Source of the DNA: an uncultured Oscillospiraceae bacterium
GTDB taxonomy: Bacteria > Bacillota > Clostridia > Oscillospirales > Oscillospiraceae
Assembly (NCBI GenBank): GCA_944385675.1
Contig: CALWYD010000109.1
Span: forward strand, 1-47,066
Reading direction: 5' to 3'
Length of the DNA: 47,066 nucleotides
The position numbers and the translations under genes are program-made. Position 1 is the stretch's first letter; the number at the start of each line of letters is the position of its first letter. Under the pieces are notes generated by a model that searched no databases, had not been told where the DNA came from, and was given only the letters and a program-made list of their open reading frames with translations. This document shows, piece by piece, positions 40,194-47,066 of this stretch.

Positions 40194-42170
40194 ATGAAAA
40201 AAGTGAACTTCACGGAGACGGTGCTGCGTGATGCCAACCAGTCGCTGATTGCGACCCGGCTGCCGTACAGCAAGTTTGAACCCATCCTGGAAACCATGGA
40301 TAAGGCCGGCTTCTACTCTGCTGAGGTCTGGGGCGGCGCAACCTTTGATGTCTGCCTGCGCTATCTCCAGGAGGATCCCTGGGAGCGGCTTCGGAAGATT
40401 CGGGCGAAGATGCCCAACACTAAGCTGCAGATGTTGCTGCGGGGCCAGAACATCCTGGGTTACAAGCACTATCCCGACGATGTGGTGCGCAAGTTTGTGG
40501 AGTATTCCGTAAAAAACGGTATTGATATCATCCGTATTTTTGATGCACTCAATGATGTGCGCAATCTTGAGGTGGCTATTGATGAGACGGTGAAGCAAGG
40601 TGCCCATGCCTCCGGTACCATCTGCTTTACCACCAGTCCGGTACATACCCTGGAAAAGAACGTTCAGATGGTGAAGGATCTTAAGAGCATGGGCGTCTCC
40701 TCCATCTGTATCAAAGATATGGCCGGTATCATGGGCCCCAAGGAGGCTTATGACCTGTCCGCCGCCATCAAGGACGCAGTGCCTGAGCTGCCCCTGGTCA
40801 TCCATACCCACTGCACCACCGGCCTGGCCTTTATGACCGACCTGAAGGCGGTGGAGGCGGGAGCCGACGTTATTGACACCGCTATCTCTCCCTTCTCTGG
40901 CGGAACCTCTCAGCCCGCCACAGAGACCCTGGCCTACGCCCTGCGCCACCTGGGTTATCAGGTGGATTTGGACGACCAGGTTTTGACAAAAATGGCCGAT
41001 TTCTTTAAGGGCGTACGAGCTGACTTCCTTAAGGATGGCACTCTGGATCCCATTTCTATGGCCACGGATACTCAGTGCCTGAATTACCAGATCCCCGGTG
41101 GTATGCTCTCCAACCTGATTTCTCAGCTAAAGATGATGAACGCTATCGATAAGCTGGACCAGGCCCTGGCTGAGACGCCCAAGGTTCGGGCGGATCTGGG
41201 GTATCCCCCCCTGGTGACCCCCACCAGCCAGATGGTGGGCTCCCAGGCCGTGCAGAACGTGCTGGCCGGTGAACGTTACAAGGTAGTGGGCAAGGAGATT
41301 AAGGCATACTGCCGCGGTGAGTATGGCCGCACGCCTGCTCCCATTGACCCGGAGATCCAAAAAAAGATTCTGGGTGATACCCCCCTGGTGGAAGGCCGCT
41401 TTGCCGACTCCCTGGAACCGGAATTTGAGAAGACGAAGAAGGAACTGGGGGCAACGGCCAAGAGCGATGAGGATGTCCTGTCTTACATTGCCTTCCCCCA
41501 GGTGGCCATGGCCTTCTTCAAAGACCGGGAGGCGGGCTTCCCCAAGAAGGAGGAGCCAAAGAAGGCCGCAGCCCCCGCAGCTGCTCAGGCGCCCAAGCAG
41601 CCTGAGACTGCGCCGCTGCCTGCATGGCAGGGCCATGTGTACTATGCCAGAGTGCCCGCGCCTGCTGGCTGTGGCTATACGGCCCGACCCATTGAGCCCT
41701 TCGCCGCTTCCTATCAGCCGCCTCATCTGGTACTGGGAACCCGGGATGACTGCACAGGTACCTTTACAGTTACCATTGATGGAAAGCCCTACCAGGTGTC
41801 TGTAGAAAAAGCGGACGGACCGGCTCCTGCCGCCCCTGCTGTCGTTGCCCCGGTGGCCGCCCCTGTGGTCCCGGCACCGGCTCCTGCCCCTGCTCCCACT
41901 GCTGCACCTGCGCCAGCCGCCGCCCCTGCTCCCGCTCCTGTCGCCCCCACTGCTGGTGAGACCGCAGTAAACAGCCCCATGCCGGGCAATATCTTTAAGG
42001 TGGAGTGTTCCGTGGGCCAGCGTGTGAAGGCCGGGGACGTGCTGGTGGTGCTGGAGGCCATGAAGATGGAAATTGAGGTCTCCGCTCCCGTAGACGGCAC
42101 AGTCAAGTCCGTGGCCGCTGTGGTGGGCTCCACTGTCAACACCGATGACTTGTTGGTGGTGCTGGGTTAA
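40194..42170 (+). CDS. oadA: Pyruvate carboxylase subunit B / oxaloacetate decarboxylase alpha subunit
   Basis: A 658-residue biotin enzyme subunit that transfers CO2 between oxaloacetate/pyruvate and biotin. Residues 1-270 form the HMGL-like carboxyltransferase barrel (NFTETVLRDANQSL, SICIKDMAGIMGP, VIHTHCTTGLA). A conserved PYC_OADA domain follows to about 450 (TDTQCLNYQIPGGMLSN). Residues about 543-587 are an Ala/Pro linker. The C-terminal biotinyl domain has the biotin lysine Lys624 in EAMKMEIE. I start at ATG 40194 (GGAGG 9 bases upstream). The beta and gamma subunits of the Na+ pump and a biotin carboxylase are absent nearby, so the choice between the two activities stays open. Confidence 0.92.
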   Translation: MKKVNFTETVLRDANQSLIATRLPYSKFEPILETMDKAGFYSAEVWGGATFDVCLRYLQEDPWERLRKIRAKMPNTKLQMLLRGQNILGYKHYPDDVVRKFVEYSVKNGIDIIRIFDALNDVRNLEVAIDETVKQGAHASGTICFTTSPVHTLEKNVQMVKDLKSMGVSSICIKDMAGIMGPKEAYDLSAAIKDAVPELPLVIHTHCTTGLAFMTDLKAVEAGADVIDTAISPFSGGTSQPATETLAYALRHLGYQVDLDDQVLTKMADFFKGVRADFLKDGTLDPISMATDTQCLNYQIPGGMLSNLISQLKMMNAIDKLDQALAETPKVRADLGYPPLVTPTSQMVGSQAVQNVLAGERYKVVGKEIKAYCRGEYGRTPAPIDPEIQKKILGDTPLVEGRFADSLEPEFEKTKKELGATAKSDEDVLSYIAFPQVAMAFFKDREAGFPKKEEPKKAAAPAAAQAPKQPETAPLPAWQGHVYYARVPAPAGCGYTARPIEPFAASYQPPHLVLGTRDDCTGTFTVTIDGKPYQVSVEKADGPAPAAPAVVAPVAAPVVPAPAPAPAPTAAPAPAAAPAPAPVAPTAGETAVNSPMPGNIFKVECSVGQRVKAGDVLVVLEAMKMEIEVSAPVDGTVKSVAAVVGSTVNTDDLLVVLG

Positions 42171-42197
42171 GCCGGCTTTATAACGTGATCTGACAAG

Positions 42198-42245
42198 AAG
42201 CCCTGCCCAAGCGGTCTCAACTGCTTGGGCAGGGCTGTGAATTTT
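42198..42245 (+). terminator. Terminator after oadA
   Basis: A perfect 14-bp stem (42198-42211 with 42222-42235), then GTGAA and TTTTT. Confidence 0.75.
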
Positions 42246-42265
42246 TGAAGGAAAACAGGGAAAGA

Positions 42266-42294
42266 CTTGTAAACTTTGACGGCCCATGGTACAA
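42266..42294 (+). promoter_or_regulatory. rmlA promoter
   Basis: TTGTAA (42266-42271), 17-base spacer and TACAAT (42289-42294) preceded by TGG. Confidence 0.7.
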
Positions 42295-42368
42295 TGATAG
42301 CCGCGGCAGGGGCAGCAAACCTGACCCGCAGACCACATACGTTGGACAGTCTATATAGGAGGACTATC

Positions 42369-43226
42369 ATGAAGGGTATCGTTTTGGCCGCAGGGAAGGG
42401 CACGCGGTTGTATCCCATGACTAAACCAGTTTGCAAGCCGTTGCTTCCTGTTTATGACAAGCCGCTAATTTATTACCCCATCTCTATTTTAATGCAGGCC
42501 GGTATTTCAGATATCCTGGTCATTGTTCCCCCGAAAGAGACGGAAACATTTGTCTCTCTGCTGGGAGACGGCGGACAGTATGGGGTGCATATCTCCTATG
42601 CCGAACAGCCGGTTGCCCGAGGGATTGCCGATGCGCTGCTCATCGGTCAGGAATTTGTGGGCGGGGACCGGGTATGCTTGGTGTTGGGGGATAATATTTT
42701 CTATGCACCCACGCTGGGCGCTACCTTGAAGCGGGCGGCCGCCAATGACTGGGGGGCCACTGTTTTCGGCTATTGGGTGGAGGATCCCAGGCCCTTCGGC
42801 GTGGTAGAGTTTGATAAGGAGGGGCGCGCCATCTCCATTGAGGAGAAACCACGCTATCCCAAGTCCAACTATATTGTCCCGGGCCTGTATTTTTACGACC
42901 ACCAAGTGATGGAGATTGCTCAGAATTTGAAGCCTTCTGCCAGAGGAGAGCTGGAAATTACCGATGTGAACCTGGAATATTTGCGCCGGGGAGAACTTCG
43001 GGTAATCCCCCTGGAAAAGAACTTTACTTGGCTGGATGCAGGAACTGCAGACAGCCTGCTGTGTGCCGCCCAGACCGTTAAGCAAATTCAGGATTCTACA
43101 GGCCGTTATGTGGGCTGCTTGGAGGAGTTGGGTCTGTATGAGGGCTGGATTAGCGAGGAGCAGGTTCATGCCATCGGGGACGAGCTGTCCATGACGTTGT
43201 ATGGGAAATATTTACAGTGCTTGTAA
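42369..43226 (+). CDS. rmlA: Glucose-1-phosphate thymidylyltransferase
   Basis: RmlA makes dTDP-glucose from dTTP and glucose-1-phosphate, the entry to dTDP-rhamnose for cell-wall glycans. The nucleotide-binding signature LAAGKGTRLYPMT starts at residue 6, with KPLLPVYDKPLIYYP and LVLGDNIFY following; EITDVNLEYL and WLDAGTADSLL are typical of the short RmlA type. Length 285 residues is standard. I start at ATG 42369 with AGGAGG upstream; the open frame before it covers the promoter. The rest of the rhamnose genes are not adjacent. Confidence 0.93.
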   Translation: MKGIVLAAGKGTRLYPMTKPVCKPLLPVYDKPLIYYPISILMQAGISDILVIVPPKETETFVSLLGDGGQYGVHISYAEQPVARGIADALLIGQEFVGGDRVCLVLGDNIFYAPTLGATLKRAAANDWGATVFGYWVEDPRPFGVVEFDKEGRAISIEEKPRYPKSNYIVPGLYFYDHQVMEIAQNLKPSARGELEITDVNLEYLRRGELRVIPLEKNFTWLDAGTADSLLCAAQTVKQIQDSTGRYVGCLEELGLYEGWISEEQVHAIGDELSMTLYGKYLQCL

Positions 43227-43402
43227 GCATGCGGGACGATAGCATCATTTTCTTTTGGCTGTATTATGGTCGCTTGAGACGGGATAGGATAACTTGCTGC
43301 TGCATATTTTATCAAAAAATATTGCATGGAAGTTTTGGCACAATCCAATGTGTGCCATGTACCAGAACAGGCGGGAGGATTTGTGGATTCAGGAGGTAGC
43401 AG

Positions 43403-45346
43403 TTGAACACTTTTCGCAAGCTGTCTGTTTTCGTCATATCTCTGTTCCTGCTTTGCACCCTGACGATTATGGCCGGAGCAGATGGTCCGGTCAATGAGAC
43501 AACTGTGCTGTTTACGCATGACCTCCACTCCCATTTTTTTCCCCAACGCACCCAGGAGGGGGCTGAATCAGGGGGCTATGCCCGTCTGATGACGGCGCTA
43601 GAGGAAGAACGGAAGGAACATCCGTATGCTTTGACAGTGGATGGGGGGGACTTTTCTGTAGGTTCTCTGATTTATGCTTTATCTTCCTCTCAGGCGGCAG
43701 AGCTGCGCACCATGGGAGCGATGGGGTATGATGCAACCACTGCAGGAAACCATGAGTTTGATGCAACGGGTCTTGGCTTTGGAGAGATGCTCTATACTGC
43801 GGCGCTCAGCGGAGATAAAGTTCCTGCCCTGCTGATGGCAAACTATAAGCCAGCCCGAGATAATTCAGACAGGCTGAGCATTCAGCAGGATATGGCGACT
43901 TACGGGGTACGGGAATACCTGCTGCTGGAACGGGGCGGCGTATGTTATGGAATTTTCGGGTTGATGGGGGAGGAGTCCCACTCCATGGCGCCTGCTTCCG
44001 GATTTGTACTGGAGGAGCCAACACAGGCCGCCCAGCGTTGTGTGGACGCCCTGCGGGAGCAGGGGGCTGAATTTATTATCTGCCTATCCCACGGGGGAAC
44101 AGATGAGGAAAAAAGCCGTTCGGAAGATGAGCAGCTGGCAGAGAACGTGGATGGTATTGATCTGATTGTCTCCGGGCATAGCCATACTACTCTAGAACAC
44201 CCCATTGTGCAGGGAGATACTTATATTGTTTCCTCCGGCCCGTACTGTGAAAATTTAGGCTCTATCACCCTATCCTGGGACAGCACAGGGAAAAAGACGT
44301 TGGTGGACTACCACCTGACCGCCATCGATGAAACGCTGCCAGAGGATCCTAAGATTGCCCAGCTGGTGGAGGGATGGAAACGGCGTGTGGATTCCTCCTA
44401 CCTCTCCGCCTATGAGCTGACGTATGACCAGGTCCTTACCACGACTGCTTTTGACCTGGAAAGGCCCCGCTCCGGGGTACAGGAGGAGAATCCGCTGGGG
44501 AATTTGGTGGCCGACGCCTACCTCTGGGCGGCAGAGAACCTGGAAATGGACAGCCCCAATATGGACACCGTGGCAGTAACTGCGTCAGGCGTGCTGCGGG
44601 CGCCTCTTTGCAAGGGGGAGATTACTGTTTCCCAGGCCTTTGACGTACTGTCTATGGGGCAGGGAGAGAACGGGACAGCCGGGTACCCGCTGGTTTCCTG
44701 TTATCTGACCGGGAAGGAACTAAAGGCAGTCATGGAAGTGGATGCTTCGGTAACTCCAATCATGCCGGAGGCACAGCTCTACCTGTCCGGAGTCTCTTAC
44801 TCCTTTAATGTCCACCGGATGATTTTTAACCGGGTGACAGAGGCTGCGCTTACAGAAGCGCCATTTTTGAATCAATCCAGTTCCCAGGGTTTGGAACAAC
44901 TGGAGAATGACAAGCTCTATCGAGTAATTTCCGGAATGTACTGTGCCCAAATGCTGGGAACCGTGACAGACAAATCCTTTGGAATTTTATCTGTCATTCC
45001 CAAGGATGAAAATGGAAGTGAGATTACCGACTTTAACCAGCGTATTCTGCGCGGTGACTCCGGGAAGGAAATCAAAGAGTGGTACGCCTTAGCGGCCTAC
45101 CTACAGTCTTTCGGGGAGGAAGGTGTGCCAGGCAGGTATGCCTTTGGAGATGGCCGTAAAGAGGTCAGCCGCAGCTGGAATCCCGTTGAACTGCTCAAAC
45201 ACCCCAGTTGGATCACCCTTGCGGCAGTGTTCCTTGCTGTTGTGCTGATCGTTTTGGGGGTACTGTTGGTGAGGAGAGTTCTCCGATGGCACCGGCGGAG
45301 GCGTTACGGCGGAGGATATCGTCCTCGGCGCCGGTTTAGCCGGTAA
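43403..45346 (+). CDS. Cell-surface 5'-nucleotidase / metallophosphatase family protein
   Basis: A 647-residue exported protein of the UshA/YfkN family, presumably releasing phosphate from nucleotides outside the cell. An N-terminal hydrophobic segment (7-24) is a signal peptide or anchor. Metal-binding motifs are D40-x-H42 (THDLHSH), GGDF near 83, GNHEFD (115-120), CLSHGG and GHSH (258-261). The C-terminal substrate domain follows from about 345 (ENPLGNLVADAYL). A final membrane helix (about 605-627) is followed by an arginine-rich cytoplasmic tail. TTG 43403 is chosen because AGGAGGT lies 5 bases before it. The first motif has Ser where the family usually has Gly (DxHG). Confidence 0.87.
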   Translation: MNTFRKLSVFVISLFLLCTLTIMAGADGPVNETTVLFTHDLHSHFFPQRTQEGAESGGYARLMTALEEERKEHPYALTVDGGDFSVGSLIYALSSSQAAELRTMGAMGYDATTAGNHEFDATGLGFGEMLYTAALSGDKVPALLMANYKPARDNSDRLSIQQDMATYGVREYLLLERGGVCYGIFGLMGEESHSMAPASGFVLEEPTQAAQRCVDALREQGAEFIICLSHGGTDEEKSRSEDEQLAENVDGIDLIVSGHSHTTLEHPIVQGDTYIVSSGPYCENLGSITLSWDSTGKKTLVDYHLTAIDETLPEDPKIAQLVEGWKRRVDSSYLSAYELTYDQVLTTTAFDLERPRSGVQEENPLGNLVADAYLWAAENLEMDSPNMDTVAVTASGVLRAPLCKGEITVSQAFDVLSMGQGENGTAGYPLVSCYLTGKELKAVMEVDASVTPIMPEAQLYLSGVSYSFNVHRMIFNRVTEAALTEAPFLNQSSSQGLEQLENDKLYRVISGMYCAQMLGTVTDKSFGILSVIPKDENGSEITDFNQRILRGDSGKEIKEWYALAAYLQSFGEEGVPGRYAFGDGRKEVSRSWNPVELLKHPSWITLAAVFLAVVLIVLGVLLVRRVLRWHRRRRYGGGYRPRRRFSR

Positions 45347-45439
45347 ACTGATTTGTGATCTGCGTGGCACGGCCGCGTTTCTGAAATATAGGCAGATGCC
45401 GGGACGTGCCGGCAGAACAATTTGGGAGGAGGAACATCT

Positions 45440-46288
45440 GTGAAGAAGTATGAAATCGCAAAGAAAAAGACGCTCACGCCTGAGATCGGCCAGATTTCGG
45501 TGTATGCGCCGCTGGTAGCCGCCAAGGCAAAAGCGGGGCAGTTCATCATTCTGCGCGTGGACGAGGAAGGCGAGCGAATCCCACTGACCATTTCCAGCGC
45601 GGCAGATGGATTGGTCACAGTTATCTACCAGAAGATTGGCGGCACCACTCTGGCGCTGGATCAGTTGAATGAAGGGGATTGTCTCCACGATTTCGTAGGG
45701 CCCCTGGGCGTTCCCACTGAGGTGGAGGGATACGGCCGGGTTGCGGTTCTGGGCGGCGGTCTGGGCTGTGCCATTGCGCTGCCTGTTGCCCGGGCGCTAC
45801 ATGAAGCGGGCAACCAGGTGGATCTGATTGGCGGCTTCAAGACAAAGGATATTGTAATCCTGGAGGAAGAGATGTCCCACGCCTGTACGGATCTGCATAT
45901 CTGTACCGATGATGGAACCTACGGCTACCACGGCTTTGTTACCGGAAAGCTGGAGGAGCTTATTAACAGCGGTGTGAAGTTTGACCATGTCTTTGCCATT
46001 GGACCTCTGCTGATGATGAAGTTTGCCTGTAAGCTGACTGAAAAGCACAACATCCCTACCACCGTCAGTATGAACCCCATCATGATTGATGGTACGGGCA
46101 TGTGCGGTTGCTGCCGCCTGACTGTGGGGGGCGAGGTCAAGTTCGCCTGTGTGGACGGCCCGGATTTTGACGGACATAAGGTAGACTTTGATGAAGTCAT
46201 TGCCCGCAACGCTACTTACAGAGATTTTGAAGCAAGGGCGAAAGAGAAACATCTCTGCCGCCTGGGAGGAGGTGCCATGAATGGCTAA
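45440..46288 (+). CDS. nfnA: NfnA-type ferredoxin:NADP+ oxidoreductase, FAD/2Fe-2S subunit
   Basis: This is the small subunit of an NADH-dependent reduced ferredoxin:NADP+ oxidoreductase or of the closely related sulfide dehydrogenase. The 282-residue protein has an FAD domain (IPLTISSAADG), an NAD-binding Rossmann loop (VAVLGGGLGCAIALPVARAL) and a C-terminal cysteine cluster DGTGMCGCCRLTVGG...FACVDGP for a [2Fe-2S] centre. GTG 45440 is selected (GGAGGAGG 7 bases upstream). It overlaps the next gene by 8 bases. In anaerobes the complex makes NADPH by electron bifurcation; this activity is inferred from the pair of subunits. Confidence 0.88.
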   Translation: MKKYEIAKKKTLTPEIGQISVYAPLVAAKAKAGQFIILRVDEEGERIPLTISSAADGLVTVIYQKIGGTTLALDQLNEGDCLHDFVGPLGVPTEVEGYGRVAVLGGGLGCAIALPVARALHEAGNQVDLIGGFKTKDIVILEEEMSHACTDLHICTDDGTYGYHGFVTGKLEELINSGVKFDHVFAIGPLLMMKFACKLTEKHNIPTTVSMNPIMIDGTGMCGCCRLTVGGEVKFACVDGPDFDGHKVDFDEVIARNATYRDFEARAKEKHLCRLGGGAMNG

Positions 46289-47066
46289 TATGCAGATGAA
46301 TAAGACCCCCATGGCGGAACAGGACCCCAAGGTGCGCAGCACAAACTTTAAAGAGGTGGCCCTGGGCTATACCCTGGAGGAGGCCATGAACGAGGCCAAG
46401 CGCTGTTTGAACTGTAAGAACCGTCCCTGCGTCAGCGGCTGCCCGGTGGGCATTCCCATCCCCGACTTTGTGGGGAAGGTGGCAGAAGGTGATATTGCCG
46501 CCGCTTATGAGCTTCTCTCCAATGCCAACGCCCTGCCCGCCATCTCCGGCCGTGTCTGTCCTCAGGAGACCCAGTGCGAAGGCAAGTGCGTCCGGGGTAT
46601 CAAGGGTGAGCCGGTATCCATCGGCCGTATTGAGCGCTTTGTGGCTGATTGGGCCGCTGAGCACGGGGTATCCAATGTGGCCACCGCCCCCAAGAACGGA
46701 CATAAGGTGGCGGTTATCGGCTCCGGTCCTGCCGGCCTGACCTGCGCTGGGGAGCTGGCCCGTATGGGCTACTCCGTCTCGGTGTTTGAGGCCTTCCACA
46801 CACCCGGCGGTGTGCTGAGCTACGGTATCCCGGAGTTCCGTCTGCCCAAGGCCATTGTGAAGCGGGAAGTATCCAACCTGGAGAAGATGGGCGTGGATAT
46901 CGAGCTGAACATGGTGATCGGGAAAGTACTCACCATCACAGAACTGTTTGAGATGGGGTATGAGGCAGTCTTTATCGGATCCGGAGCTGGACTGCCCATG
47001 TTCATGAAGATTCCCGGCGAATCCCTGGTGGGCGTGTACTCCGCCAACGAGTATCTTACCCGCATT
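46281..47066 (+). CDS. nfnB: NfnB-type glutamate-synthase-like flavoprotein subunit (partial, runs off the end)
   Basis: The first 262 residues of the large subunit paired with NfnA. It has an N-terminal 4Fe-4S cluster domain with two cysteine groups (CLNCKNRPCVSGCPVG and CPQETQCEGKC), then an FAD Rossmann loop (VAVIGSGPAGLTCAGELARMG) and the start of the second nucleotide domain. This is the layout of GltD, NfnB and SudA. Direct overlap with nfnA supports NfnB over a glutamate synthase small subunit. ATG 46281 has GGAGGAGGTG 6 bases upstream. The window ends before the C-terminus. Confidence 0.88.
   Translation, partial: MANMQMNKTPMAEQDPKVRSTNFKEVALGYTLEEAMNEAKRCLNCKNRPCVSGCPVGIPIPDFVGKVAEGDIAAAYELLSNANALPAISGRVCPQETQCEGKCVRGIKGEPVSIGRIERFVADWAAEHGVSNVATAPKNGHKVAVIGSGPAGLTCAGELARMGYSVSVFEAFHTPGGVLSYGIPEFRLPKAIVKREVSNLEKMGVDIELNMVIGKVLTITELFEMGYEAVFIGSGAGLPMFMKIPGESLVGVYSANEYLTRI

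Noticed and set aside
41820-41960. Tandem repeat DNA
   Set aside because: It encodes the Ala/Pro linker of the biotin subunit and needs no separate explanation.
41127-42338. 403-codon minus-strand frame opposite the biotin carboxylase subunit
   Set aside because: Caused by the repetitive Ala/Pro coding region and GC-rich DNA; the plus-strand enzyme motifs are decisive.

Overview
The window looks like a chromosomal segment of a GC-rich Gram-positive Clostridia member, most likely an Oscillospiraceae-type gut anaerobe (Flavonifractor/Lawsonibacter-like). This is inferred from gene content (HPr with both His15 and Ser46, MutS2, a T-box RNA in front of leuA, ECF transport, phosphoketolase, an NfnAB-type pair, an S-layer-homology protein), strong AGGAGG ribosome sites and frequent GTG/TTG starts. 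I saw no phage, transposon, CRISPR, rRNA or tRNA gene. The sequence is mostly well-ordered housekeeping operons, and the most unusual content is in the leaders between them.

Layout. (1) 1-5933: the tail of a galactose-type ABC permease (MglC), then a YesN-type response regulator, a YesM-type sensor kinase, a membrane-anchored binding-protein-like protein and an MglB-like lipoprotein. This looks like an extracellular sugar-sensing module. (2) 5956-12206: the Leloir pathway, with galM on the minus strand divergent from galR-galK-galE-galT. Two near-identical palindromes, one at the galR start site and one inside the galK promoter spacer, are probable GalR operators. (3) 12247-19883: an aromatic amino acid operon (aroF-aroB-aroA-aroC-pheA-aroE/aroK fusion-aroQ). 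It is preceded by a perfect promoter, a 37-residue Phe/Tyr-rich leader peptide and a 15-bp intrinsic terminator, which is the classical layout of ribosome-mediated attenuation. (4) 19934-24494: a MATE transporter, MutS2 and HPr. (5) 24531-27983: uvrC, rsmD, coaD and a coiled-coil protein. (6) 28045-32324: SLH surface protein, cysK, patatin-like protein, a small conserved-looking protein antisense to the patatin 3' end, and a DUF3842 protein. (7) 32314-38862, all on the minus strand: an ECF S-component with a kinase fusion protein behind a riboswitch-like leader, phosphoketolase, and leuA behind a T-box. (8) 38917-42245: a hypothetical protein, a short independent transcription unit with two mini-ORFs and an attenuator-like structure, and a biotin-containing carboxylase/decarboxylase alpha subunit. 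(9) 42266-47066: RmlA, a surface 5'-nucleotidase-family protein, NfnA and the start of NfnB.

Functional picture. Regions 1 and 2 together would import galactose, sense it outside the cell and convert it to UDP-glucose. Region 3 covers all seven shikimate steps plus the phenylalanine branch but not tyrosine. The leader signals form a set: a Phe/Tyr leader peptide, a Leu-family T-box, an unassigned riboswitch-like leader before the ECF gene, and an unassigned mini-ORF attenuator at 39515-39754. The last two and the Phe/Tyr leader are the best candidates for undescribed regulation. All functional calls come from reading the translations and motifs; no database search was run.
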